This document shows positions 34,749 to 42,639 of a stretch of DNA of 64,000 nucleotides, piece after piece. A model generated the notes under the pieces. That model had not been told where the DNA came from and made no database searches. It saw only the letters and a list, made by a program, of their open reading frames with translations. The stretch lies in the NCBI GenBank assembly GCA_902801845.1, contig CADCJW010000002.1, positions 227,603-291,602 of the forward strand, given 5' to 3'. A program made the position numbers and the translations under genes. This DNA comes from an uncultured Eubacteriales bacterium (GTDB taxonomy: Bacteria > Bacillota > Clostridia > Christensenellales > CAG-138). Every line of letters starts with the position of its first letter. The stretch's first letter is position 1.

Positions 34749-35594
34749 TCAGTTATCGTTCATCCCAAACGCAATAGTTTGCAGCTTCTTTTTCCAGAGG
34801 GATTCTGTTTGAATGACTTCATCAGCTGTAGCTGTCTTTTCCAGAAGCTGTAGTATTGAAAACTGGAAATGCTTATATTGCTCTGGCTTTGCAGAAATCA
34901 GATCAACCATGAGCTTATTTCCGCCATGATAGGTTTCAACGTAACAACGCCATCTTCCCAACAATCCGTCTTTTCCATACGCTGAACCTACGTACTGTTT
35001 GCCTGTTTTTGTATCTACTATCAGGTATACCGCGTAAACAGATGCCAACGCTGTCTGCCACAATTCATATTCGATGCTGTTCTGGACTACTTCCTCCAAC
35101 TGATCGAAGCTGAGGATCACATTTTGATAACCTGGGAATTGACGCTTGACTTCTGCCTGTATCGCAACTACTGGTTTTTCCGTCGTTCCCTTCTGATGCC
35201 ACATGCGGGTGGCTTTTCCCCAATCAATAATCAGCCTTCCCTCGTACGGCTCTAAAGCGTCCAGTCGTTCCAAATTGAAATACGCGCCTGTGCCCTGAAA
35301 GCTGCCGGGAATCGGCCAGTTTTCAGGCATGAGATCTGGAGTGTTTGGAACAGAACCGTTCACTTTGTAAAGCGTATAAAAACGGGAAAGGCTACTTTTA
35401 TCGCTTGTGAAGACGGCCCAGTAATCATATCCTTTACTGAATCCTTGTCTCTGCTCCGCGGTGTACTCTTTAACCAATCCACGATTGAAGCATTCCCTGA
35501 AATGCCAAGACGAGAAGGAATGTCGGATCAGTTTCGTTTTTGCTGGGTCGATTCCTGCTTTGATCAGGAAATCTGAAAAAGTGAGCTGTACCAC
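34749..35594 (-). CDS. GIY-YIG domain protein
   Basis: This 281-residue protein has a C-terminal GIY-YIG nuclease-like domain (~190-280): 'VYAVYLIVDTKTGKQYVGSAYGKDGLLGRWRCY' carries the (V/G)YxVY...YVGSA core and the catalytic-type Arg, followed by a Glu ('TESLWKKKL'). The N-terminal ~185 residues are unassigned. Such proteins are frequent in mobile islands and may cut foreign DNA. No nuclease partner is coupled. Confidence 0.8.
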   Translation of the reverse strand: MVQLTFSDFLIKAGIDPAKTKLIRHSFSSWHFRECFNRGLVKEYTAEQRQGFSKGYDYWAVFTSDKSSLSRFYTLYKVNGSVPNTPDLMPENWPIPGSFQGTGAYFNLERLDALEPYEGRLIIDWGKATRMWHQKGTTEKPVVAIQAEVKRQFPGYQNVILSFDQLEEVVQNSIEYELWQTALASVYAVYLIVDTKTGKQYVGSAYGKDGLLGRWRCYVETYHGGNKLMVDLISAKPEQYKHFQFSILQLLEKTATADEVIQTESLWKKKLQTIAFGMNDN

Positions 35595-35713
35595 AAGACT
35601 AACCTCTCTGTCGATTTGTTGCGAGGGATATAATTTATTATACTTTTATACTGAAATAAAAACAACAGAAAAAGCAGCCTGCCGGGTGGCAAGCTGCTGT
35701 GCCGCAGAAGTGA

Positions 35714-36088
35714 TCAACTGTGGATCAGTTCGTCGTTCACCATCTCCCGCACCCGTGCCTGGATGCTGTTCATGCGCCGGACCCATTCCATCTGATCTTG
35801 GGCCTTGAGGGCTTCGGTGAGGCCCTCGGCGCGGGAGAGCTGGGCAGTCAGGCGGTCGGCCATATCGGTGGCGTTGGCATCGATGGCGTGGAGATGGTTT
35901 TCCAGCTTACCCGAAAGCAGTAGGTCGTTATAGAGGGACCGGCGGTGAGCCTTGAGATAGGCCAGGCGGCGTCGGCCCCAGAGGCCCAGGGGCTGCGGAG
36001 CGGGGTCGTCCTCCCCGGCGATCAGGTAGTAGTCGCCCACCAATTCGTAGTCGAGACCCGTGCTCGGGTCGGTGATGTATTTTTCCAT
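35714..36088 (-). CDS. TnpV family transposon-encoded protein, module 2
   Basis: This 124-residue protein is homologous to 16691-17065 (MEKYITD..GLDYELVGDYYLIAGED). ATG 36088 has AGGAG 8 nt upstream, as in the paralog; an ATG two codons earlier is too close to the ribosome site. It is 14 bp downstream of the HTH gene at 36103. Confidence 0.8.
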   Translation of the reverse strand: MEKYITDPSTGLDYELVGDYYLIAGEDDPAPQPLGLWGRRRLAYLKAHRRSLYNDLLLSGKLENHLHAIDANATDMADRLTAQLSRAEGLTEALKAQDQMEWVRRMNSIQARVREMVNDELIHS

Positions 36089-36102
36089 AGTCATGGCTCC
36101 TT

Positions 36103-36351
36103 TCAGTCGCAGTCGATTCTGTGCCGCAGCTTGTGTCGGTAGCGGCGGTAGTGCATGCCCACGATGTAGTCGATGGCCCGGATCTTGGGGATGTAGTAGG
36201 TGGTGCGGATCATGAAGTGCTCCACCAGGCCCTGCTGCAGGAGTCTGCGGGCGGTGCTCTCGGCGATGCCGCCCAGCATGGCGCAGAACTGGTCGATGGT
36301 CAACAGGTCGGGGTAGGTTTCAAATTTGCGTTCATACTCGAATCTGGTCAT
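36103..36351 (-). CDS. Small HTH (excisionase-like) protein at the right island end
   Basis: This 82-residue winged-helix type protein has 'YPDLLTIDQFCAMLGGIAESTARRLLQQGLVEHFMIRTTYYIPK', paralogous to 20445-20672, with a basic tail 'YRRYRHKLRHR'. AGGAGG precedes ATG 36351. Only 260 bp from the right junction, it may be a second directionality factor or control tnpV. Confidence 0.78.
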   Translation of the reverse strand: MTRFEYERKFETYPDLLTIDQFCAMLGGIAESTARRLLQQGLVEHFMIRTTYYIPKIRAIDYIVGMHYRRYRHKLRHRIDCD

Positions 36352-36614
36352 GGGTTGCCTCCTGTAATGGTTTGTCAATGGCAGATGGCACGCCTGTTCC
36401 AGATGGTCCCGGAAGGCCGATTTTGGGGCCGTGGCCTCCATTTGGCCTCCGATTTCCGGGGATTTTTCCGACGGTCCTGAAAAAACACATCGTCAGGCGT
36501 TACGGACATTTTCCCCTCTTTTCCTTCCAAAAGCCCTATGTTTTCGGGCTTTTTCCAACTTCTCCAGGTTCTCCTCAGCGGCGGTAAAAGAATCTACCTT
36601 CGCTTTACGAAACA
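36352..36614. other. Right terminal region of the island
   Basis: A gene-free end segment. It carries two TGGCCTCC words (36431-36456, followed by GATTTCC as at the left end) and hairpins AAAAGCCC/GGGCTTTT (~36528-36553). The junction with the tRNA 3' half is at 36615. Confidence 0.5.
36431..36456. promoter_or_regulatory. Paired TGGCCTCC words inside the right island end
   Basis: Two octamers 3 bp apart, then GATTTCC, mirror the pair near the left junction (3322-3347). Candidate integrase arm sites. Confidence 0.4.
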
Positions 36615-36672
36615 GGACTCAAAATCCCGTGGTGGCGACACCGTGCGGGTTCGACCCCCGCTTCCGGCACCA
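36615..36672 (+). pseudogene. 3' half of split chromosomal tRNA-Leu(CAA)
   Basis: From GGACTCAAAATCCCG it carries the 3' anticodon stem, variable arm (GGTG-GCGA-CACC), T-arm (GCGGG-TTCGACC-CCCGC), acceptor strand TTCCGGC and ACCA. It completes the 5' half at 3197-3235. A terminator follows. Right junction (attR). Confidence 0.85.
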
Positions 36673-36708
36673 AAAACAAGAACCGCCTTTAGGCGGTTTT
36701 TGTTTTTG
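36673..36708 (+). terminator. Original terminator of the split tRNA-Leu
   Basis: AACCGCC-TTTA-GGCGGTT with A-rich and T-rich flanks (CAAAAACAAG / TTTTGTTTTTG). Confidence 0.8.
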
Positions 36709-36720
36709 ATATTGATCATT

Positions 36721-36824
36721 GCGGGGGTCGAACCGGGCTCGGTGGTGAATGAAGCCCCAGTGGGGCTTCAGAGCCGAGCCCCGACCAAGCCCGCAGGCGC
36801 GAATCGACCCCCGCTTCCGGCACC
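36721..36824. repeat. Structured repeat ending in a second copy of the tRNA-Leu 3' end
   Basis: GCGGGGGTCGAACC (36721-36734) is the inverse of the T-arm, GGGCTCGG/CCGAGCCC flank AAGCCCC-AGT-GGGGCTT, and the segment ends with 21 bp (36804-36824) identical to 36651-36671, the T-loop to acceptor end of the tRNA. It looks like the scar of another integration at the same tRNA. Confidence 0.6.
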
Positions 36825-36890
36825 CTTCCTTTTTCAATTTCGTTTTTGCTCTTGTCGTCCCCGGTTCAATCCCCCATGTCTTTTTCTGCC

Positions 36891-36919
36891 TTGTAAAAGG
36901 ATCGGGGATTCTGTATAAT
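36891..36919 (+). promoter_or_regulatory. Promoter of the GIY-YIG/DUF4357 gene
   Basis: TTGTAA (36891-36896), 17 bp, TATAAT (36914-36919). Confidence 0.65.
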
Positions 36920-36959
36920 ATTCTTATCCAGTTTTCTATTCGAACGGTTGGAGGTTACC

Positions 36960-37790
36960 ATGGGATATAACAAAACAATCCAGATGTGTATTTTCGGCGG
37001 CAATCCAAACGGAAGGATCATGTGTGAGCTTTCAAACTGGAATGGTCGAGTCTATAAGATATCACGTTCCGAATTGAACGAATTTGCAAAGAGAGATGAC
37101 GCTGAATACACCGGGGTGTATTTCCTGTTTGGAAAGAATAGCGACAACGATGAAACGATCTATATAGGCGAGGCAGAAAAACTGGTGACTCGCCTGAAAC
37201 AGCATTTAAAGGATGAATCATACTGGAATGATTGCATCGTTGTTTTGAGCAAAGATAATGTTCTGAACAAAGCCCATGTTAAATACTTGGAGAATATGTT
37301 TTATCAAATCGCAAAAGCGGCAAATCGTTCAGAGATCGTGAACAACACCGTGCCCACCCGTTCTTCCATATCTGAGTTTGATGAATCCATGTTGATCGAA
37401 TTCATTGACAACACAAAGCTTTTGGTAAACACGTTGGGTTATAAGTCGTTTGAGAAATTTGAACAAGCTGACAACAAGAAAACCCTGTTTTTCTCGATTG
37501 TTGCAGCGCGTGGAGCCAACGCTTCCGGTTATCTCGTGCCGGATGGATTCACTGTATGTAAAGGATCTCGCATTGCGACAAATACTACTCCAAGCATGAG
37601 CAAGAATTTGGTCGAATTGAGAAACAGGCTGATCGAAAAGGGGATCATCGACAGCGGCTTCGCTTTTACTGTGGACTACGTGTTTTCAAGCCCCTCACTG
37701 GCTGCTGCCGTTGTCATTGGCAGAAACGCAAACGGTCGAACCGAATGGAAAACGAGTGACAAGAAAACAATTAAAATGATTGAGGGATAA
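36960..37790 (+). CDS. GIY-YIG nuclease family protein with DUF4357-like C-terminus
   Basis: This 276-residue protein has a GIY-YIG domain at ~40-130 ('TGVYFLFGKNSDNDETIYIGEAEKLVTRLKQH': GVYFL, YIGEA and the Arg are the usual motif) and a C-terminal domain of DUF4357 type ('ANASGYLVPDGFTVCKGSRIA', 'LRNRLIEKGII', 'FSSPSLAAAVVIGRNANGRTEWK'). ATG 36960 has GGAGG 5 nt upstream. Function unknown; such proteins are thought to act on foreign DNA. Base use is AT-rich. Confidence 0.85.
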   Translation: MGYNKTIQMCIFGGNPNGRIMCELSNWNGRVYKISRSELNEFAKRDDAEYTGVYFLFGKNSDNDETIYIGEAEKLVTRLKQHLKDESYWNDCIVVLSKDNVLNKAHVKYLENMFYQIAKAANRSEIVNNTVPTRSSISEFDESMLIEFIDNTKLLVNTLGYKSFEKFEQADNKKTLFFSIVAARGANASGYLVPDGFTVCKGSRIATNTTPSMSKNLVELRNRLIEKGIIDSGFAFTVDYVFSSPSLAAAVVIGRNANGRTEWKTSDKKTIKMIEG

Positions 37791-37847
37791 GATCGTTTTG
37801 AACATGTCAAAATGCCCAATAAAGATTGATGATAGAGAAAAAGATAT

Positions 37848-37880
37848 GGCCCGCTGCGAAATAGATGCAGTGGGTCCTTT
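37848..37880 (+). terminator. Hairpin downstream of the GIY-YIG/DUF4357 gene
   Basis: GGCCCGCTGC...GCAGTGGGTCC then TTTCGTTCTT, related to 34695-34720 in both context and form. Confidence 0.45.
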
Positions 37881-37914
37881 CGTTCTTGGCGATTTGATGT
37901 TAAATTTGTGGTAC

Positions 37915-37949
37915 TAAAAAACCTGACGAGGGTTTTTGCCTCATCAGGT
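37915..37949 (-). terminator. Terminator of the DUF2188 operon
   Basis: On the minus strand ACCTGATGAGG/CCTCGTCAGGT followed by TTTTTT, 13 bp after the DUF2188 stop codon. Confidence 0.7.
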
Positions 37950-37962
37950 CTTAGTTTAGGTA

Positions 37963-38193
37963 TTATCTGTCTTTCGGAGGGCAGGGGTCGTTCCCGTGAC
38001 TATCAGGATTTTGGATAGTACCATCCTTACGGTGAGGAATCAATTCAGTTCCTTGATTCTGGCTCATTCTCCGTCCTGCTTCCATGGCCTCTTTCTTTGT
38101 GTCATAATGACCGCTAGAGCGTTTAGCATTTTCCCGCTTTACATCCCATCCGCCATCTGGATTGGGTACCACATGATGTTCTTTCCTTGGCAT
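37963..38193 (-). CDS. DUF2188-like small protein
   Basis: This 76-residue basic protein 'HHVVPNPDGGWDVKRENAKRSSGHYDTKKEAMEAGRRMSQNQGTELIPHRKDGTIQNPDS' (quoted here by its key words: HHVVP..GGWDVK, AKRSSGHYDTKKEA, ELIPH..DG.I) fits the DUF2188 family. ATG 38193 has AAGGGG 8 nt upstream. It follows the gene at 38199 by 5 bp in one operon. Function unknown. Confidence 0.8.
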   Translation of the reverse strand: MPRKEHHVVPNPDGGWDVKRENAKRSSGHYDTKKEAMEAGRRMSQNQGTELIPHRKDGTIQNPDSHGNDPCPPKDR

Positions 38194-38198
38194 GGTCA

Positions 38199-38411
38199 TC
38201 ACCCCTTATGCGCTTTCGGGCAACAAGTCGCGCAGCCGTCAGCATCCGAATAGTATCGCTTTCCCGCTTGAACTGCTTCAACCTCGTTGTTAAATATTCC
38301 TAGGAATAAGATGTTCCGGATTTTCAGCTGCTCAGCATGTCTTTTTGTATGTACTTCATGGTGGTTTCCAGGATTCTGCGTTTCATCCCGGTTAATATAG
38401 TATAAATACAT
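38199..38411 (-). CDS. Small protein with C-terminal Cys motif
   Basis: This 70-residue protein (MYLYYINRDETQNPGNHHEVH...) ends 'EAVQAGKRYYSDADGCATCCPKAHKG'; the 'HEVH' and 'AxxxGKRYYxDADGCxxCC' pattern recurs, as I recall, in short proteins of many Firmicutes of unknown role, perhaps zinc-binding. ATG 38411 follows GGAAAGG. It is divergent from the XRE gene at 38718 and co-transcribed with the DUF2188 gene. Confidence 0.6.
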   Translation of the reverse strand: MYLYYINRDETQNPGNHHEVHTKRHAEQLKIRNILFLGIFNNEVEAVQAGKRYYSDADGCATCCPKAHKG

Positions 38412-38717
38412 ATTTTTTTCCTTTCTTGACCGGTGAAAGGTCAATTTGTTATAATTCTGTCGAAGTAGTTTTGCAGTCTACTTTTTTTCCTGAACGGTTT
38501 GCTTGTTCTAACAAGTTAATCGTTCATTCTTGTTTTGGATACCATCATAGGCCTCACCTCCTTTCTGATATGAAAAAATATACCATAAATCTCCCTAATA
38601 GTCAATATGTTGAGGAAAATAATTTACTTGAAAGATATTTGTTCAAATTATTGATTTATTTCAATCGGCGTGATATAATATTACAGTTTCATCAAAGAAA
38701 TAAGGAGGGTCACTCCA

Positions 38718-39761
38718 ATGCCGCGTGCAATAGTTACAGCTGGTCTCGGAGAAACTATACGCAATTTGCGACTTCAGAATAAAATACAAGCAAAACAGTT
38801 GGCTGCCCATATAGGGAAAAGCCCTGCTTTTGTTTCCAAATTAGAAAACGGTAGTATTCAGTCCATAGATTCTGAGGAACTTATAACTATTCTTCGTTTC
38901 GTTGCAGGTGAAGAATCTCAAATAGAACTTGCTGAAAAAATATATAAATCTCTTAAACTCAAATATTCTGCTAAGGAAATAGAAGATCAGCTGTGGTTTG
39001 TGAATTATGATACAGTTACTTGCTTGTTACCGATCCCAGAAACGCTTATTGATGATTTTAATGGACGCATAGAGCGATTAGGTATAACAAGGCAATATTT
39101 GCTAGAAAGGATCAACGCTAACGAAGCGCTTTCTGACGAAGAAAGAGCGGATAACTCGATCACCTCTAATCAATGGTATCATCCTAAGCAAAAGAACGGT
39201 AATGAACAAAGCATTAAAATCCAGCTGTCCGAAAACCGACTAAACAGAATACTTGATAAAGGATATGCTGCCGCACCTTATGTTTTTATTTTCTGTATAC
39301 TTTTCTATTTGTTAAAGATTGAACAATACCAAGATGTTGTTTCAATTTCAGAGGAACAAAACGAAGCGTTAATGAAAGAAACCACATCTATTCTCAATGC
39401 ATGCAAGTTTCTTTCTATTTCTGAAAAGAATCGTTTGTTGTCCGAAAAACAGTCGCAAGAAGAAATCCAAGAGACATTGAACTCTTTTGACAAAGATAAT
39501 ATTGAGATTCTGAATGATATTATATCGGGATTTAAAATTGCATCCGAACAAAACATTATAACCACAAACAAAAAATTAAAAGCATTTGGGAAGAACATGC
39601 ATTGGGATCTTGGCTTTATGTTGCGAATTATTAGCATGGATTTTTCAAGTTTGAAGGATACAAGTGTAAGCAACAGAAAGATACTCTTGTCAGAGATCGA
39701 GGATTTAATAATAAAATATAAGGAGTTGCCAGAGGACCAAAATCGGATCGAAACATATTAA
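38718..39761 (+). CDS. XRE-family regulator with long C-terminal domain
   Basis: This 347-residue protein has an N-terminal HTH (~8-70; 'LGETIRNLRLQNKIQAKQLAAHIGKSPAFVSKLENG') and ~270 residues of mainly helical sequence with a hydrophobic segment ('YVFIFCILFYLL', ~180-192) that may be a membrane or buried core. AAGGAGG is 10 nt before the ATG. AT-rich, the last gene of the accretion zone before the right direct repeat. Its target may be the divergent DUF2188 operon. Confidence 0.8.
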   Translation: MPRAIVTAGLGETIRNLRLQNKIQAKQLAAHIGKSPAFVSKLENGSIQSIDSEELITILRFVAGEESQIELAEKIYKSLKLKYSAKEIEDQLWFVNYDTVTCLLPIPETLIDDFNGRIERLGITRQYLLERINANEALSDEERADNSITSNQWYHPKQKNGNEQSIKIQLSENRLNRILDKGYAAAPYVFIFCILFYLLKIEQYQDVVSISEEQNEALMKETTSILNACKFLSISEKNRLLSEKQSQEEIQETLNSFDKDNIEILNDIISGFKIASEQNIITTNKKLKAFGKNMHWDLGFMLRIISMDFSSLKDTSVSNRKILLSEIEDLIIKYKELPEDQNRIETY

Positions 39762-39788
39762 CCGATGCTTTTTAGCCGCCTATTAACC

Positions 39789-39813
39789 AAGTTCGTTATC
39801 AACACTCGCACCA
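39789..39813. repeat. 25-bp direct repeat, right copy (candidate att site)
   Basis: It matches 18824-18848 with two differences and ends in ACCA. Downstream the chromosome resumes with a terminator and a K+ channel gene. Confidence 0.5.
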
Positions 39814-39816
39814 AAA

Positions 39817-39846
39817 ACAGACGTCACCCCATGCGGGTGGCGTCTG
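39817..39846. terminator. Terminator hairpin after the right direct repeat
   Basis: ACAGACG-TCACCC/GGGTGG-CGTCTGT followed by ATTATA; A-tract upstream. Confidence 0.6.
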
Positions 39847-39906
39847 TATTATATTGAATAGAAAAGGAACTCGAAATCGCGCTATAACCCCTGCCGTCCC
39901 GGCCAA

Positions 39907-40863
39907 TCACAGCTTCATAAGGATCAACACGTCCCCCGCCTGGACCTTGACGTTATCCTCCGGGACCACCACCAGATCGTTGCGGATCAGGGCGGTCACG
40001 CAGATTTGGTGAATGGCTTCCACCTCTTTGACGGTCCGCTTAGAATAGTCCGATTCCGGCTCCACCAGGATGGCGGCGGTGCTCTTTTTATACTCCTGCG
40101 CGTCCTGCATGCGCTGCAGGCGGGTGTAATGCTCCACAAAGCCGGCGGAGAGGATCCCGGTGGGGATCGCCACCACGCCCACACCCAGGAAGGTGATGAT
40201 CACCCCCATGATCCGCCCTAAAAGCGTCACCGGGTAGATGTCCCCGTAGCCCACCGTAAACACGGTGGAAACGCTCCACCAGATGCCGGACAGCGCATTT
40301 TGGAACACCTCCGGCTGCGCCGCGTGCTCCGCGCTGTACATGCTGAGGGAAGCGGCCAGGATCAGCACCAGAATGATAAAGACCGAGTAGAGGATGGCGT
40401 TCTTCTTTTCCTTGACGACGGAGGTGATGACCTGGAAGGAATCGTATTGGGTGTTGATGCGGAACAGGTGCAGGATGCGCGCCGCGCGCAGGATCCGAAA
40501 GGCCCCGAACCCGGACAGGAAGAAGAAGGGCAGGATGGTGAGCAGATCCACGATCCCGTCGAAGGAAAACAAAAAGCGCAGCACCGCCCGGGGCCGGGTA
40601 TCGTCCGGATATAGGAGATCCGCCGTCCAGATCCGAAGCGCGTACTCGGCGCAGAAGATCACGACGGTCACGTTTTCTATCCCTTCGAAGAGGGGCCTAA
40701 ACGCGTTCAGCCCGTCGAACGTCTCCAGAAACAGGACGGCGATATTGCAGAGGATCACCGCCACGATGAAATAATCAAAGATCCGGCTGGGTGCATCCTC
40801 CTGATTGCCGATCTGGATGATCTCGAAGATCCGTTTTTTCTTTTCTGTCGAAATACGCCGCAT
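39907..40863 (-). CDS. Voltage-gated K+ channel with TrkA-C domain
   Basis: This 318-residue six-helix Kv-type channel has S1 at ~28-48, S2 ~62-80, S3 ~103-118, voltage sensor S4 with five basic residues (FRILRAARILHLFR, 122-135), S5 ~158-176, the selectivity filter TVGYGD (203-208) and S6 ~218-245. The C-terminal 55 residues form a TrkA-C-like ligand domain ('CVTALIRNDLVVVPEDNVKVQAGDVLILMKL'). ATG 40863 has AGGGGGG upstream. Monocistronic. Confidence 0.92.
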   Translation of the reverse strand: MRRISTEKKKRIFEIIQIGNQEDAPSRIFDYFIVAVILCNIAVLFLETFDGLNAFRPLFEGIENVTVVIFCAEYALRIWTADLLYPDDTRPRAVLRFLFSFDGIVDLLTILPFFFLSGFGAFRILRAARILHLFRINTQYDSFQVITSVVKEKKNAILYSVFIILVLILAASLSMYSAEHAAQPEVFQNALSGIWWSVSTVFTVGYGDIYPVTLLGRIMGVIITFLGVGVVAIPTGILSAGFVEHYTRLQRMQDAQEYKKSTAAILVEPESDYSKRTVKEVEAIHQICVTALIRNDLVVVPEDNVKVQAGDVLILMKL

Positions 40864-40991
40864 ATGCCGTCCCCCCTGCCTGCTATTGTACACAAAAGCA
40901 TCCGAGGGGGCAAGAACTATTGCGCAAGCTTTTTTTCATACATCCCCCATCCCCGGCCCGGATGCCGTTTACGGGGGCGGCGGCTGTCCGA

Positions 40992-41020
40992 TTGCAAAGC
41001 GGCTTTTTTCGCGGTATAAT
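40992..41020 (+). promoter_or_regulatory. Promoter of the small membrane protein gene
   Basis: TTGCAA (40992-40997), 17 bp, TATAAT (41015-41020). Confidence 0.65.
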
Positions 41021-41131
41021 CATAAAAACGAAGTCGACCATCCTGCGGAAGACCCCTTCGCCCCTTTTGGCGCGCGCCCTGCCGCCATGGGGGTGACGAG
41101 GGACCACGCTTGTCGGAAGAGAGGACTGCCT

Positions 41132-41377
41132 GTGAAAAACGATAAGATCCATTCCAGCCTGCTGACTCTGGTCGGCGGATATTTGCTGTATATCGCCTAT
41201 CATCTGCTGGAGAACATGCGCAAGGGATCGGCGGACATGTCCCGCGCCCTGTTCACGGTCCTGATCGCGGCGTTCGCCGGGGTGGGGATCGGGGTTTTGT
41301 TCTACGCCTGGAAGATATGGCGCAGGAGCAGGGCCGACGAAGGGGACGATCGCCCCGAAGATCGGGACCCTCGGTGA
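41132..41377 (+). CDS. Small two-helix membrane protein
   Basis: This 81-residue protein starts with GTG 41132 behind AGAGGA. It has two hydrophobic helices ('LLTLVGGYLLYIAYHLL', 'ALFTVLIAAFAGVGIGVLFYAW') and a charged tail rich in Arg, Asp and Glu. No family is recognised. It has its own promoter and lies upstream of the sugar ABC operon. Confidence 0.7.
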   Translation: MKNDKIHSSLLTLVGGYLLYIAYHLLENMRKGSADMSRALFTVLIAAFAGVGIGVLFYAWKIWRRSRADEGDDRPEDRDPR

Positions 41378-41436
41378 ACCGATAAAAAAGAGAGAAAAAT
41401 TGTTAAAAAAATATGAACAAAAGCCGCCCAAACGAC

Positions 41437-41465
41437 TTTACAAATATGAAGGACGGTTGTATAAT
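41437..41465 (+). promoter_or_regulatory. Promoter of the sugar ABC operon
   Basis: TTTACA (41437-41442), 17 bp, TATAAT (41460-41465). A perfect 8-bp hairpin GTTCCGGT-CTGA-ACCGGAAC follows in the leader (~41479-41498), possibly a repressor operator. Confidence 0.8.
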
Positions 41466-41520
41466 AATACACGGAAAAAGTTCCGGTCTGAACCGGAACA
41501 ATAAAAAGGAGGTTCCCCCT

Positions 41521-42624
41521 ATGAAAAAATTTGTATCCCTGTTGTTGGTCATGCTGCTCGTGCTGAGCCTGGTCTCCTTCGCTTCTGCCGAAGAGAAGAA
41601 GAAGGTCGGCATCGCGATGCCCACCCAGTCCCTTGAGCGCTGGAACCGTGACGGCGCGTACCTGAAGGAGCAGTTCGAGGCCGCCGGCTACGAAGCCATC
41701 CTCTGCTATTCCGACAACAAGAACGACCAGCAGGTGAACGATATCGACAACCTGCTGAGCCAGGGCGTGGATCTGCTGATCATCTGTGCCATCGACGGCG
41801 ACGGTCTGAACACCGTCATGGATCGTGCCGCTGAGGAAGGCGTGCCCGTGATCTCCTACGACCGTCTGATCGGCAACGACGCCGTGTCCTACTACGTGTC
41901 CTTCGATAACTACACCGTGGGCACCCTGCAGGGCAAGTTCGTCGAGAGCGCTCTTGATCTCGCCAACGCCGGCGACAAGACCTACAACATCGAGTTCACC
42001 GCCGGCGACCCCGCCGACAACAACGCGGGCTACTTCTTCAACGGCGCCTACGACGTGCTGAAGGGCTACATCGAGGCGGGCACCCTGAAGGTCGTCTCCG
42101 GCCAGACCGAGTTCCAGCAGGTGGCCACCGCTCAGTGGAGCACCGATACCGCTCTGGCCCGCGCCCAGAACATCCTCGCTTCCTACTATGCCGACGGCAC
42201 CGTGCTGGATGCCTGGCTGTGCTCCAACGACTCCACCGCCGCTGGCGTGGCCCAGGCCATCGAGTCCGACTATGCCGGTGACAACGCCGTGATCGTGACC
42301 GGCCAGGACGGCGATATCGCCAACCTGCGCAACATCGTGGACGGCAAGCAGACCATGACCGTCTACAAGAACGTGGCCAACGAAGCCACCGTGACCCTGG
42401 AAGTCGCCAAGGGCATCCTGTCCGGCGCTGCCATCGACGAGAGCCTGATCGCCAACTTCGGCGGCATCGAGTGCGCGTTCGACACCACTTCCTACTTCAC
42501 CTCCGAAGGCCACTTCACGCCTTCCTTCCTGCTGGTGCCCACCGTGGTCACCAAGGACAACCTGCAGTATCTGGTTGACACCGGCCTCTATCAGTGGGAC
42601 GGCGAATACCTGATCGCCAAATAA
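41521..42624 (+). CDS. Sugar ABC transporter substrate-binding protein (ChvE/XylF type)
   Basis: This 367-residue periplasmic-binding-protein-fold protein has a signal peptide (1-23) with a type I cleavage site ASA|EE and no lipobox Cys, unusual for a Gram-positive binding protein. The mature N-terminus '[17 protein letters not shown]', '[34 protein letters not shown]' and '[22 protein letters not shown]' are typical of ChvE-like multiple-sugar (glucose, galactose, arabinose, xylose) binders. AAGGAGG lies upstream. ATPase and permease genes follow, separated by two hairpins that may set the higher level of this gene. Confidence 0.93.
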   Translation: MKKFVSLLLVMLLVLSLVSFASAEEKKKVGIAMPTQSLERWNRDGAYLKEQFEAAGYEAILCYSDNKNDQQVNDIDNLLSQGVDLLIICAIDGDGLNTVMDRAAEEGVPVISYDRLIGNDAVSYYVSFDNYTVGTLQGKFVESALDLANAGDKTYNIEFTAGDPADNNAGYFFNGAYDVLKGYIEAGTLKVVSGQTEFQQVATAQWSTDTALARAQNILASYYADGTVLDAWLCSNDSTAAGVAQAIESDYAGDNAVIVTGQDGDIANLRNIVDGKQTMTVYKNVANEATVTLEVAKGILSGAAIDESLIANFGGIECAFDTTSYFTSEGHFTPSFLLVPTVVTKDNLQYLVDTGLYQWDGEYLIAK

Positions 42625-42639
42625 GAGAACGACATGCGC

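Larger units (their letters stand above)
3236..36614. mobile_element. Mosaic genomic island inserted in the anticodon loop of tRNA-Leu(CAA)
   Basis: The island is bounded by the two halves of one tRNA-Leu gene, which share the 10-bp crossover word GGACTCAAAA at 3226-3235 and 36615-36624. It holds two recombinase genes (serine at 3545, tyrosine at 19159), two paralogous ParB/MobL/ATPase modules, two TnpV genes and defence-type cargo. Pairs of TGGCCTCC words lie just inside both ends. No type IV secretion genes are seen. The outer boundaries are well supported; the internal partition is inference. Confidence 0.75.
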
